This document shows, in pieces, positions 8,286 through 17,157 of a stretch of DNA of 64,000 bases. The notes under the pieces were generated by a model. The model worked only from the letters and a program-made list of their open reading frames with translations. It was not told the origin of the DNA and ran no database searches. Made by a program: the position numbers and the translations under genes. Position 1 is the stretch's first letter; the number at the start of each line of letters is the position of its first letter. The stretch spans positions 186,001 to 250,000 of the forward strand of contig CAKUGR010000001.1 in the NCBI GenBank assembly GCA_934654775.1. Direction: 5' to 3'. The DNA comes from an uncultured Collinsella sp. (GTDB lineage Bacteria > Actinomycetota > Coriobacteriia > Coriobacteriales > Coriobacteriaceae).

Positions 8286-9221
8286 GTGAACATCTTGGTT
8301 TTGTTGCCCGTCAATGATCGTCATCGCGCGATTCTTGAGTCGAGTGCTCCGGGCGAGGACTTTGTCTACACGAGCGCCGACGCCGTCACGCGCGAACAGG
8401 TCGCCGATGCCGACGTCATCCTGGGCAACATCGACCCCGCCATGCTCACGGCATGCGAGCACCTGCAGCTTCTTCAGTTGCAGAGCGCGGGCTATGACGA
8501 TTACCTTGCCGCCGGCACCGTACCGGCCGAAGCAAAGCTCTCCTGCTCGGTGGGCGCCTACGGCCAGGCCGTGAGCGAGCACATGTTTGCCATGGTTCTT
8601 TCTATGATGAAGCGCCTGCCCAGCTACCAAGACTTGCAGCGTGAGCATCGCTGGGAGGACCTGGGTCCGGTCACCTCGCTCAAAAATGCCAACGTGCTCG
8701 TGCTGGGCGCAGGCGATATCGGCGGCCATTTTGCCACGCTCTGCCGCAGCATGGGCGCACATGTCCGCGGCATCAAGCGCCATCCGCTCGTCTACCCCAT
8801 CGTGTTTGAGGACATGGACGGCATGGACGCCCTGCCCGAGCGCTTGGCCGAAGCAGACATCGTCGCGTCCTTTATGCCCAGCACTCCCGAGACCCGTGGT
8901 CTGGCGAATGCCGAGTTCTTTGCCGCAATGAAGCCGGGCGCTTTCTTTGCCAACGGCGGTCGCGGCGACCTCGTGGTTGCCGACGACCTGGTCGCCGCCC
9001 TTGAGTTGGGGCACCTTGCCGGCGCCGCGGTCGACGTCACCGATCCCGAGCCGCTGCCCGCGACAAGCCCGCTGTGGGATGCACCCAATATGCTCATCAC
9101 GCCACACATTTCCGGCTGGTTCCACCTGGAGGCCACGCTCAACAACGTGGTCGACATTGCCGCCGAGAATCTACGCCATCTGCAGGCCGGAGAAACGCTC
9201 CGCTGCTGGATCGAGCATTAA
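8286..9221 (+). CDS. D-isomer-specific 2-hydroxyacid dehydrogenase
   Basis: 311 residues from GTG 8286, chosen because GGAGAGGA precedes it by 7 nt; an upstream TTG lies inside the family A repeat. NAD(H)-dependent interconversion of a 2-oxoacid and D-2-hydroxyacid. Rossmann motif VLVLGAGDIGGHF is near residue 138. The catalytic triad of the family is present: Arg in NGGRGDLV, Glu in DPEPLP, His in ITPHISGW. Closest in style to the phosphoglycerate/hydroxypyruvate-type members of about 310 residues. Substrate cannot be told from sequence; no neighbour helps. Confidence 0.88.
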   Translation: MNILVLLPVNDRHRAILESSAPGEDFVYTSADAVTREQVADADVILGNIDPAMLTACEHLQLLQLQSAGYDDYLAAGTVPAEAKLSCSVGAYGQAVSEHMFAMVLSMMKRLPSYQDLQREHRWEDLGPVTSLKNANVLVLGAGDIGGHFATLCRSMGAHVRGIKRHPLVYPIVFEDMDGMDALPERLAEADIVASFMPSTPETRGLANAEFFAAMKPGAFFANGGRGDLVVADDLVAALELGHLAGAAVDVTDPEPLPATSPLWDAPNMLITPHISGWFHLEATLNNVVDIAAENLRHLQAGETLRCWIEH

Positions 9222-9224
9222 TTT

Positions 9225-9440
9225 GTTCCGGCGTTCTACCGAACGCCGGAACTACTCGACGCTGCGAGCCCCATAGGTTCCGCCGTTTTAACAAACGGCG
9301 GACCGGTCGACGCTGCGAGCCCGCCGTTTGGCCAATCTGCCGTTCAATTTCAAAGGCGCGACCAGAAGGTCAGCGCCTTTTCATTTCACGGCACCTTGAC
9401 TCAAACGGCAGGCTCTCGCTGACTTTTGTTCTACCTGCGG
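9225..9440. repeat. Family D structured repeat, copy 1
   Basis: Two tandem small hairpins (arms TTCCGGCGTT and CCGCCGTTT), each followed by CGACGCTGCGAGCCC, then a long hairpin with outer arms GCCGTTTG/CAAACGGC and inner arms AAAGGCGC/GCGCCTTT. The single-stranded parts (CCAATCTGCCGTTCAATT, CATTTCACGGCACCTTGACT, CTCGCTGACTTTTGTT) match other copies near 56043, 58289 and 59755, while the stems differ. Confidence 0.7.
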
Positions 9441-9453
9441 GGACTTCAAATCG

Positions 9454-9945
9454 CTAGAGCGTTGCCAAGTAATTCTTTGCGTCTTCTACATTCATTGCGG
9501 CAACCGGCGCGTGTGAACAGAGTTTGACATCGTTGGTGACCAGAAGGTCTACCTTTGCACGCATCGCCGCCGCGATGATTAAATCGTCTTCATAATCGTT
9601 ATGGAGCTCGCGCTGTTTGCTCGCCATCCATATGTCGCTCAGGTCACAGGGCACCGGCGTTGCAATTTGTGACAGCACGTCGAGACAGTCCCATGCAAGT
9701 GACGTCGCTGCGGCAGCGGCATCTTGAGAAAGCGAGCCATGCTCTCGTCGATACCATGCCTTGTGTTCACTCGAAATCAAATAGAACAGGTCCTTCGATG
9801 ATGTTGCTGCATACAGCAGCTCAACCTGTGCCGCACACGCATCGCGCAAAAAATCAATCGCCGCCGAGCGGCCGCGCCTTGAAGGAATGAAGTAATCAAG
9901 CCATACGTTGGTATCGACCAAAATGCGTTTTGGGGCCTCACTCAT
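9454..9945 (-). CDS. PIN-domain toxin of a type II toxin-antitoxin pair
   Basis: 163 residues from ATG 9945, which overlaps the antitoxin gene by 8 nt. PIN-fold ribonuclease with acidic residues visible at ILVDTNVWLDYF (N-terminus), NDYEDDLIIAAA and LLVTNDVKL. Such toxins cleave RNA and are held inactive by the co-encoded antitoxin (known for the family). The gene partner is RelB/DinJ-like rather than a VapB-type, which is less usual. The start is decided by the conserved PIN N-terminus and the coupled overlap. Confidence 0.88.
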   Translation of the reverse strand: MSEAPKRILVDTNVWLDYFIPSRRGRSAAIDFLRDACAAQVELLYAATSSKDLFYLISSEHKAWYRREHGSLSQDAAAAATSLAWDCLDVLSQIATPVPCDLSDIWMASKQRELHNDYEDDLIIAAAMRAKVDLLVTNDVKLCSHAPVAAMNVEDAKNYLATL

Positions 9946-10318
9946 ACAACCAGCCCATCTCCTCGCCATAGCGATCCGCATAGGCATTCCGTTTGAGCTC
10001 TTCATCGCCCGAGGGCTGCGCCTTAGCCAAGTCGATTCCCGACTCACGGCAGGCGGTGATAAACAGTTCTGAACCTTGATCGATAAGCTCGAGCTTGCGT
10101 TTGGCAGCCTTCTCGCGCTCGCGTTGCTCCGCTCGGGCTCGATCGGGCGAAAGGATGTCCTGGAGCACGCCGGGCCGATCAGCCAGAGATGCCGCAAGTT
10201 GCCAGAGCGCACGCACCGCTTGGCTCGGTGTCATGCCGGCGCTGGAGAGCGCAGCATCGCCGGTTCGCTTGAGGTTGGCATCGAGACGCACGTTAATCTG
10301 AGCTGCCGCCGTAGTCAT
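9938..10318 (-). CDS. RelB/DinJ-family antitoxin
   Basis: 126 residues with AAGGAGG before ATG. The N-terminal 45 residues are a ribbon-helix-helix of the RelB/DinJ type (INVRLDANLKRTGDAALSSA then GMTPSQAVRALW). A charged helical middle (about 68-85, EQREREKAAKRKLE) and a C-terminal tail would contact the toxin. First gene of the pair, preceded by a good promoter, and probably autorepressed as is usual. Longer than a standard RelB. Confidence 0.85.
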   Translation of the reverse strand: MTTAAAQINVRLDANLKRTGDAALSSAGMTPSQAVRALWQLAASLADRPGVLQDILSPDRARAEQREREKAAKRKLELIDQGSELFITACRESGIDLAKAQPSGDEELKRNAYADRYGEEMGWLYE

Positions 10319-10343
10319 GGTTCCTCCTTATCATCCTAAACCA

Positions 10344-10372
10344 ATCATAAAATACTATGGTCAATACGTAAA
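10344..10372 (-). promoter_or_regulatory. Promoter of the toxin-antitoxin operon
   Basis: On the minus strand TTTACG, 17 nt, TATGAT, ending 25 nt before the antitoxin ATG. The region is AT-rich compared with its surroundings. Confidence 0.6.
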
Positions 10373-10417
10373 GCATGTATAGCAGTTATTGAAATATGTC
10401 ATACCCTGTACAAACAA

Positions 10418-10443
10418 AAAGGGCGCCCCGAGAGGCGCCCTTT
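10418..10443 (-). terminator. Terminator after 6-phospho-beta-glucosidase gene
   Basis: Perfect stem AAAGGGCGCC/GGCGCCCTTT with a six-base loop; on the minus strand it is followed by TTTTGTTTG. Confidence 0.85.
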
Positions 10444-10474
10444 ACATGCGAGCGTGTGCCGCCCTTAAACAGAT

Positions 10475-11929
10475 CTACAGAGAAAGGCCTGCACCGTTGC
10501 GCTCGATAACGTCCTTGTACCAAGCAAACGAATCTTTGCGGTAACGTTTGCACTCGCGCGGGTCGTCATCGGTGCGATCGACATAAATAAAGCCATAACG
10601 CTTCTTGACGCCGTTGCTCGTCGACAGCAGGTCGAGCGCCGACCACGGGCAATAAGCAAGCATCTCAACGCCGTAATCCATGGCACGCTTCATGGCCGCG
10701 ATATGCTTCTCCAGGTAGTCGATACGGTACGGGTCATGAACGCGGCCATCCGCCGTGAGCTCGTCGAACGCCCCCAGTCCGTTCTCGCATACCATGAGCG
10801 GTTTGTTGTAACGCATGTAGATATCGCGCAACAGATACTCAAGACCGATCGGATCGATCGCCCAATCCCAATCATTCGTATCGAGGTTGGGATTTTTACA
10901 CATCTCGTAGAACCCGGGATGGGTTTCGAACCCGTTAATGTCACCTTTCTTACCGGTGAGGTTCACGCCATTCCAGCGCATCTGCTTGGAACCGTCGTCG
11001 GGGCACCATCGTGCACATTCGCTCGCATAGTAGTTGATGCCGAGCATGTCAGACGTGCCACTCGCAATGAGTTCCATATCGCCCGGATCAATCTTGGGCG
11101 CCAGGCCGTGACGTTCAAGATAGGCCATGGCAGAATCTGTATAGCGGCCCTTAAAGTAGATATCCAGGTAATAGCCGTTGCGCAGGTCGTGCGCGTTCTG
11201 CGCGGCCATCACGTCCTCGGCGTGGGAGGTCAGAGGGTAAATAGGCGAATAGCCAATCACCGATCCCACCATGCCACCGGGCACAAGCTCATGAACCAGA
11301 TTGCATGCCACGGCATGCGCCAGGTTCATGTGATGGTTGATCTGGTAGCGTAGCTGATTGTCGCCCCTCAGTTCCTCGGGGATATAGCACTTCTGCGTCC
11401 AGTATTGAACGATGATCGATTGCTCGTTGATGGTCGTCCAGTACTTGACCTGGCCCTTAAACTCGTTGATCACAAAGCGGGCGTAGGCCTCAAAATCGTC
11501 GATCACCTGACGTGAAATCCAACCGCCGTAACGTTCCACAAGCGCCCAAGGCAGATCATAGTGGTAGAGTGTCACGATCGGCTCAATACCGTGCGCCAAA
11601 AGCTCATCGATCAAATCATGATAGAACTTGATACCCGCCGGGTTGACGGCACCCGTGCCATCGGGAATCACGCGCGACCAAGCAATCGAGAAGCGGTACG
11701 CCTTGAGCCCCATCTCGGCCATGAGCGCCACATCCTCACGGAAGTGATGATAGTGGTCGCTCGCAATATCGGCCGTAGCAAACCCACGTTCCTCGTAGCT
11801 GTGCTGGTTGATGATGTCCTGCTGAGACGGCTTCTTGCCGTCCTCATACGCAGCGCCCTCGACCTGGTAGGCGCTCGTAGCGGCGCCCCAAAGGAACCCC
11901 TCCGGGAAAGCCGTGGTAGTGTATGCCAT
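10475..11929 (-). CDS. GH1 6-phospho-beta-glucosidase
   Basis: 484 residues from ATG 11929 (GGAG 6 nt upstream; a TTG four codons earlier is less likely). Hydrolyses phosphorylated beta-glucosides delivered by the PTS to glucose 6-phosphate and the free aglycone or sugar. Catalytic acid/base Glu169 in TTINEQS and nucleophile Glu382 in VCENGLG. The motif TSNGVKKRYGF near the C-terminus supplies the Ser, Lys and Tyr that bind the 6-phosphate in this subfamily. Last gene of the unit behind PTS EIIBC; a weak GC-rich hairpin lies in the 86-nt gap between them. Confidence 0.93.
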   Translation of the reverse strand: MAYTTTAFPEGFLWGAATSAYQVEGAAYEDGKKPSQQDIINQHSYEERGFATADIASDHYHHFREDVALMAEMGLKAYRFSIAWSRVIPDGTGAVNPAGIKFYHDLIDELLAHGIEPIVTLYHYDLPWALVERYGGWISRQVIDDFEAYARFVINEFKGQVKYWTTINEQSIIVQYWTQKCYIPEELRGDNQLRYQINHHMNLAHAVACNLVHELVPGGMVGSVIGYSPIYPLTSHAEDVMAAQNAHDLRNGYYLDIYFKGRYTDSAMAYLERHGLAPKIDPGDMELIASGTSDMLGINYYASECARWCPDDGSKQMRWNGVNLTGKKGDINGFETHPGFYEMCKNPNLDTNDWDWAIDPIGLEYLLRDIYMRYNKPLMVCENGLGAFDELTADGRVHDPYRIDYLEKHIAAMKRAMDYGVEMLAYCPWSALDLLSTSNGVKKRYGFIYVDRTDDDPRECKRYRKDSFAWYKDVIERNGAGLSL

Positions 11930-12015
11930 GGTTGTCTCCAATAATCGACGGAGCCCGAGCGGCGGACGCCAAGAAAAGGCGCCCGACTCAGGCGATTTGA
12001 CAGAAGTTAGCCCCG

Positions 12016-13419
12016 TTATTCCGCGGCCTGCTCCTTGATGGCGGCGCGCTTACCGAGCACAAACGTCGACACAAAGGCGCAGACGAGAGACACGGCCATG
12101 ACCGTGAGTGCAAGCGCAAGATTCGTGAGCGAACCGTCCGCACCGATATACGCCGGGAAAGCAATGAAGCTGCACGCCGTAATGACGTATTGCGTCATGC
12201 CGGTGATGCCGGCGATAATGCCACCAATGCAGCCACCGACCATGGCGCCCACGAGCGGGAAGCGCTTGGTGAACAGCACGCCGTACACACCCGGCTCGGT
12301 AATAGAGCACATAGCCGTGACGCCGGCGCCCACCGCGACGGAACGCTCCTCCACCTTGGTCTCGACGGCTGCGGCGGCAAGGCACGCACCGGCGACGGCA
12401 AGGTTGGCGGCGGTCATGCCGGCACAGATGAGCGGGTCGGAACCGACCTCGGCCATAAGGATGAACTGCAGCGGGTAGAGCGCATTATTCATACCAAAGA
12501 AGACGAGGAACGGGGTGAAGCAACCCACGAACGCGACAGCAGCAGCGGGGCAAGCGCGATAGACGTTGATGAGCACGTCGGCAAGTACAGTGCCCACGGT
12601 GTAGCCAATGGGACCCAGAACGAGCAACGTAACGGGCACGGTCACCAGCATGGTGAGCAGCGGAACGAAAACCGTGCGCAGAACCTCGGGCAGAACCTTC
12701 TGGAACCAGCGATAAGCCACGCTCATGAGCAGCACGCCCAGGATGACGGGGAAGACCGTGGAGTTGTAGCTCACCGCGGGAACGGCAAAGCCAAAGAAAT
12801 CATAGGCGGTATCGTTGCCCTGACCGATGGTGTAGAAGAGCAGCACCGCGCCCAGGAACGCACCGAGATAGCCGTTGGACTTGAGGCGCTGGGCGGCGGA
12901 AAAGCCGATGAAGACCGGCAGGAAATAGAACGTCGCCTGATTGATGCAGGAAAAGAACTGATACGTGCCCGAATCGCTCGAAACGCCGCAGAAGTTGACG
13001 AGGAGCGTGAGCACGGCACCCGTCAGACCGCCGGCGACGATAACCGGAATGACCGGGGAAAACGTTCCGCCAAGGAATGAGAGGATAGCGTTGACGACGC
13101 TTCCGTGATCCTTGTGGTCGACCATTGCCGCCTGCGGATCGTCAACCGAGCCGCCCGCCGCAATGCCCTCGATCTTGAGAAACTCCTCGTAAAGACTCGG
13201 TACGTCCTGTCCGATCACAAACTGATATTCACCGTTCTGGACGACAAGCCCGATCACGCCGGAAACCGCCTTTGCCGCGTTCTCGTCAAACGTGCTGGCA
13301 TCTTTAAGCTGAAGTCGCAAGCGGGTCATGCAGTGCGCGACGTTGGCAATATTTTGCTCGCCACCGCATGCGGACACGATGGCCGAGCACATCGCTGCAT
13401 AGTCTTTCTTGGCTGCCAT
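12016..13419 (-). CDS. PTS beta-glucoside-type EIIBC permease
   Basis: 467 residues from ATG 13419 (AAGGGA upstream). The N-terminal EIIB domain carries the phosphorylated Cys30 in VAHCMTRLRL. From about residue 105 an EIIC domain with around ten membrane helices follows (SFLGGTFSPVIPVIVAGGL, GMNNALYPLQFI, SITEPGVYGV). No EIIA domain is fused, unlike full-length BglF-type permeases, so the phosphate must come from an EIIA encoded elsewhere. The adjoining 6-phospho-beta-glucosidase fixes the likely substrate class as aryl- or oligo-beta-glucosides. Confidence 0.92.
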   Translation of the reverse strand: MAAKKDYAAMCSAIVSACGGEQNIANVAHCMTRLRLQLKDASTFDENAAKAVSGVIGLVVQNGEYQFVIGQDVPSLYEEFLKIEGIAAGGSVDDPQAAMVDHKDHGSVVNAILSFLGGTFSPVIPVIVAGGLTGAVLTLLVNFCGVSSDSGTYQFFSCINQATFYFLPVFIGFSAAQRLKSNGYLGAFLGAVLLFYTIGQGNDTAYDFFGFAVPAVSYNSTVFPVILGVLLMSVAYRWFQKVLPEVLRTVFVPLLTMLVTVPVTLLVLGPIGYTVGTVLADVLINVYRACPAAAVAFVGCFTPFLVFFGMNNALYPLQFILMAEVGSDPLICAGMTAANLAVAGACLAAAAVETKVEERSVAVGAGVTAMCSITEPGVYGVLFTKRFPLVGAMVGGCIGGIIAGITGMTQYVITACSFIAFPAYIGADGSLTNLALALTVMAVSLVCAFVSTFVLGKRAAIKEQAAE

Positions 13420-13523
13420 GAAGCCTATCCCTTCACCGTTGATGTAGTGCATCTCAGCGCGCGCTTGCTGATGGCTGCATCATATAACGGACCCCTCTCA
13501 GCGCGGGGTTCGGGATTTGGACC

Positions 13524-14375
13524 CTAGGCGAACCGAGCGAGCTCGGAACCGCCATAGAGAACAAAGTATCGGTTGTAGAGAAGATCAAGGAGATAGGTGA
13601 TGCCGTACTGCGCGAACACGGTGCGTCCCTCCGTCGCCGGCGCCGGAGAGAGGCGAACGGCATGCGCGAAGTTCGCCATGGTATCGCCATCGGCATCGAC
13701 GGTGACGAGCACACTCACGACTGGTGAATCCGCGAGGGTCGTACGAACAGCCCGTGCGTAATTTCCGTGCTCCGAGATAACGACAAGGGCGTCGTCACCG
13801 GTCAACGCTTCGAGTTGAGTGATATCTCCCGTCGAATCGGTGATGATATCAATTACCTTGTGCAGGTAGAGCATCGACTGTTGGAACTGCCTCACGGCGC
13901 CACTCGAAAAGTCAGAGGTAAGGATCACGATGCGCCTGGACCGATACAGCAGCCGCGCCAGACGATCGAGCGTCTCCTCGGGAACGGCTTCGTTGATTGT
14001 ACGGTCCATCTCGGCGAGCGCCGCCACAAGATAGTCCCGGTAGTTCTCATGATCGGTATAGCGCGAGAATAGCCGGCGGTGACGCGATCATTCCCACGCA
14101 TAAGATTTAAGGTCCGAGAAGTTATCCAAACCAATCGATTGGCAGAAACGCCGAATCCCCGAACGCGATGTATAGCACTCCTCGGCTACGTCATAGACGT
14201 TAAGGTCGGCGAGTCGGTCGAACCGCTCCAGAAAATAGCGGGCGAGTGTACTGTCCATAGAGTCGTGGGGACTTCGATTAACCACCGCGAGCAGTGAATT
14301 CATGAGACTGAAATGCCTGATGGACGGGCGGCTGTCTTCCGGAGCGCGAACCGATTCGTCGACCTCGGCGCCCAT
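13524..14375 (-). pseudogene. RpiR-family regulator interrupted by in-frame TGA
   Basis: Two pieces in the same frame separated only by one TGA at 14088-14090. Codons 1-95 are the RpiR HTH_6 domain (ARYFLERFDRLADLNVYDVA, SRSGIRRFCQSIGLDNFSDL). After the stop the frame runs on as SRHRRLFSRYTDHENYRDYL and then an SIS sugar-phosphate-binding domain (ILTSDFSSGAVRQFQQSMLY, ALVVISEHGNYARAV) to 13524. Joined length would be about 283 residues, normal for RpiR. One base change (for example TGG or CGA to TGA) explains it. It starts 2 nt after the M18 aminopeptidase stop and precedes the PTS genes it would control, probably in response to a sugar phosphate. Confidence 0.85.
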
Positions 14376-14377
14376 GG

Positions 14378-15763
14378 CTAGAGCTCCACGCTTTCGGCGC
14401 CGTTGATGGTTAGGTTTCGCTCGTAGAAGGCGGTGAGGGCGCGGATGGCGTACATGACGTCGCGGACGCCGCCGGTCTCGTAGCTTGAGTGCATGGCCAG
14501 CTGCGGCAGGCCCACGTCCACGGCATGCATGCTCGCCTGTATGTTGGACAGATTGCCCAGGGTGGAACCTCCTGCCATATCGCTCTTGTTGGCGAAGGCC
14601 TGCGTGGGTACGTCGGCGTCATCGCAGATGGCCTGGAACACCGCGCGGCTAAAGGCATCGGTGCAGTAGTGCTGGTTGGCGGCCTCCTTGATGACGATGC
14701 CGCCGTTGAGCACAACCTGGTTGCGGGCGTCGCACTTCTCGGCGTGGTTGGGGTGCACGGCATGCGCGTTGTCGCAGCTCACGAGCATCGAAGCGGCAAG
14801 CGCACGGTGGTACGACTCGTCGTCAAAGCCCAGCGATCCGTTGATGCGGCGCAGTGCGTCGGCCAAGAAGGTCGACATGGCGCCCTGCTTGGTCTCAGAG
14901 CCAACCTCCTCGTTATCAAAGCAGCAAAAGACCGAAACGTCGTGCGCATTCTCGGCACCCAAAAATGCCTGCAGCGAGGTGTAGGCGCAGGCCAGGTCGT
15001 CGAGCTTGGGCGTCGAGATAAACTCATCGGCCCAGCCCCAAATACGCGCATCCTGGCGATTGACCAGGAACAGGTCGCGGCCCAAGATCTGCTCGGGCTC
15101 CACATCGAGCTCGTCGGCGATCAGGGCGTCAAAGTCGCCCTGCTTAAGCTCGCCGGCGCTGATGAGCGGGCACAGGTCGACGGCGCGGTTGGGCGCAAAG
15201 CCCTCGTTAACGCCGCGGTTCATATGGATGGCAAGGCTCGGGATGATAGCGACCTCGCGCTCGGTGGCAAGCAAGCGGCTCTCGATACGGTCGCCCTCGC
15301 GCACCAGCACGCGACCGGCCAGCGCCAGCGGACGGTCGAACCAGGTGTAGTCGATCATGCCGCCGTAGGCCTCGGTGTTCAGGCGCAGCGTCTCGCCTGC
15401 ACCGTCAAGCTCGGGCACGGCCTTGACCTTAAACGTCGGAGAATCACTGTGCGACGCCGTGAGCTGAAAATGATAGTCGCCGGCAACGCCGTCCTCGCCC
15501 CACGTCGCAGCCAGGTCCTCGCCCACCTTAAAGGCGATGACGCTCGAGGTGTTGCGCTGCGTGTAGTAGCGACCGCCCGGTTCAATATCCCATGCCGCGT
15601 TCTCGGGCAGGTAGGTAAAGCCCGCCTCGTCGAGCTCGGCCATAATGGTCGCCGCCGTATGGAACATGCTGGGGCACGCCTCGATAAAGTCGATGAGGTC
15701 GTTGGCGGCCTCGATATCGTCGGCTGTCACGTGCACGCGCTCGGGCGCTTCCTGATCCGTCAT
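14378..15763 (-). CDS. M18-family aminopeptidase
   Basis: 461 residues from ATG 15763 (AAGGGGAG upstream). Aspartyl-aminopeptidase-like metallopeptidase trimming N-terminal residues from peptides in the cytoplasm. Family landmarks: LTASHSDSPTFKVK (His and Asp ligands), TWFDRPLALAGRV, FCCFDNEEVGSETKQGA (Glu base and ligand), NAHAVHPNH and a C-terminal MHSSYETGGVRDVM with the final His ligand. First gene of the minus-strand unit leading into the RpiR/PTS/glucosidase genes; the functional link with sugar uptake is unclear and may be only positional. Confidence 0.92.
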   Translation of the reverse strand: MTDQEAPERVHVTADDIEAANDLIDFIEACPSMFHTAATIMAELDEAGFTYLPENAAWDIEPGGRYYTQRNTSSVIAFKVGEDLAATWGEDGVAGDYHFQLTASHSDSPTFKVKAVPELDGAGETLRLNTEAYGGMIDYTWFDRPLALAGRVLVREGDRIESRLLATEREVAIIPSLAIHMNRGVNEGFAPNRAVDLCPLISAGELKQGDFDALIADELDVEPEQILGRDLFLVNRQDARIWGWADEFISTPKLDDLACAYTSLQAFLGAENAHDVSVFCCFDNEEVGSETKQGAMSTFLADALRRINGSLGFDDESYHRALAASMLVSCDNAHAVHPNHAEKCDARNQVVLNGGIVIKEAANQHYCTDAFSRAVFQAICDDADVPTQAFANKSDMAGGSTLGNLSNIQASMHAVDVGLPQLAMHSSYETGGVRDVMYAIRALTAFYERNLTINGAESVEL

Positions 15764-15925
15764 GCTCTCCCCTTTCGCTGGGTTGATGGTCCCCTCCAGC
15801 ATACCCCCGCCGTGCCAGTGCCGTGCCTTTCATTCCATGGTTAATCTCACGCCGCTCACCAAGTTGAACCGTTGCGCCCGCGCACCTTTTGCGACAATTG
15901 CAGTAACAGGACGAGAGGAGCCGTC

Positions 15926-17017
15926 ATGAAGCCACGTAGCATTGCCACCGTCGCTGCTTGCGGCGTTGCAGGGGTCGCCGTCGGCCTTGCCGCTGCCACC
16001 GGTATCGTTTACCGCAAGCAAATTAAGTCCGCCGCATCGCTCAAACGCTTGACCGATTATGCGGATGGCTATGACCTATACGCGATCGACATCGCTTACG
16101 ACTACGACCTCGACCGCGTCATCGCCGTCGATGTGCGCGACGATCAGGCCTACATCGATGCTGTGGTGGCGCAGGTGTTGCCCGGCGTGCCGGCACATGT
16201 CCAGGCGCCCCAGTTTGCCTGCAGCGCTTTTGTCGCCGTAGATGCCGAAGGCCGCGTGCGCACCGGTCGCAATTACGACTTTAAGGACGACACCTCGACG
16301 CTGCTGGTGCGCAATCACCCGCGCGACGGCTATGCCTCCATCGGCCTTGCGGCCCTCAATAATCTGGGCGCCAACACTCCACTTGACTCCGTCGCCGGAC
16401 GCGCCGCGGCGTTGATGGGCCCGTTTGCCCAGCTCGACGGCGTCAACGAATGCGGCGTGTCCATTGCCGTGCTCACCCTGGATTCCAAACCCTGTGACCA
16501 GGACACGCAGCGCCCCGTCATCAATACCTCGCTCGCCATCCGTCTGGTGCTCGACCGTGCCGCCACCACGCAAGAAGCTGTCGACCTGCTTTCCGCCTAC
16601 GACATGCACGCCATGGCAGGACGCGATTACCACTTCTTTATCAACGACGCCGCCGGTGACGCGCGCGTAGTAGAGTGGGATCCGCGCGATCCGGACCGCG
16701 CTTTCAAAGCGACTCCTGTACGCCAGGTCACGAACTTCTACGCCTGTTATGGTGACGAAGTGCTGCCCAACCAAAAGAATGACGAGCTTGGCCATGGCAA
16801 GGAGCGCGCCGTCGCCATCGCCGATGTCCTTGACGCCCATGCCGGCGCCCAAGACGAGGCAGTCGCTTGGAAGGCCCTACGCGCTGCGGCGCAAGAGCCC
16901 AATCCGGAAGACATCACCAGCAACACGCAATGGTCGGTCGTCTTTGACAATACCGAACCCGCCGCCGCCATCACACTGCGCCGCCACTGGGGCGACGTCG
17001 ACGCCTTCGCGCTGTAA
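15926..17017 (+). CDS. Membrane-anchored linear amide C-N hydrolase (choloylglycine hydrolase superfamily)
   Basis: 363 residues from ATG 15926 (GAGAGGAG upstream). The N-terminus has an Arg-containing start followed by a hydrophobic Ala/Gly/Val stretch (about residues 6-26), a signal anchor. The Ntn hydrolase core begins at Cys99 in QFACSAFVAVD followed by GRVRTGRNYDFKDD, the usual N-terminal nucleophile block of the superfamily; later HFFINDAAGDARVVEW and NFYACYGDEV fit. Because the Cys is internal, activity would need cleavage before Cys99. It belongs with bile-salt/acyl-amide hydrolases by fold, but the substrate cannot be assigned. Bile-salt hydrolases proper start at Cys2, so I do not call it one. 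Confidence 0.8.
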   Translation: MKPRSIATVAACGVAGVAVGLAAATGIVYRKQIKSAASLKRLTDYADGYDLYAIDIAYDYDLDRVIAVDVRDDQAYIDAVVAQVLPGVPAHVQAPQFACSAFVAVDAEGRVRTGRNYDFKDDTSTLLVRNHPRDGYASIGLAALNNLGANTPLDSVAGRAAALMGPFAQLDGVNECGVSIAVLTLDSKPCDQDTQRPVINTSLAIRLVLDRAATTQEAVDLLSAYDMHAMAGRDYHFFINDAAGDARVVEWDPRDPDRAFKATPVRQVTNFYACYGDEVLPNQKNDELGHGKERAVAIADVLDAHAGAQDEAVAWKALRAAAQEPNPEDITSNTQWSVVFDNTEPAAAITLRRHWGDVDAFAL

Positions 17018-17086
17018 GGAGCTGGCACCGTCGTCCTTACGCTCGCCTGACGTTGCTTACATTTCCATACGCTTGAGCTAACACGT

Positions 17087-17119
17087 TTTACCCCCGTATC
17101 AACAGTGTGCGGGGGTAAA
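17087..17119 (+). terminator. GC-rich hairpin between amide hydrolase and pfkA
   Basis: Stem TTTACCCCC/GGGGGTAAA with a 15-nt loop. No long T run follows, so it may be a weak terminator or a 5' leader hairpin of pfkA. Confidence 0.5.
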
Positions 17120-17157
17120 CTTATGCGCATGTTATAACTTGCCCGGAAGGATTCATC

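Noticed and set aside
15926..17017. Calling the amide hydrolase a bile-salt hydrolase
   Set aside because: The nucleophile is internal and the specificity-determining residues could not be aligned by eye; only the superfamily is supported.
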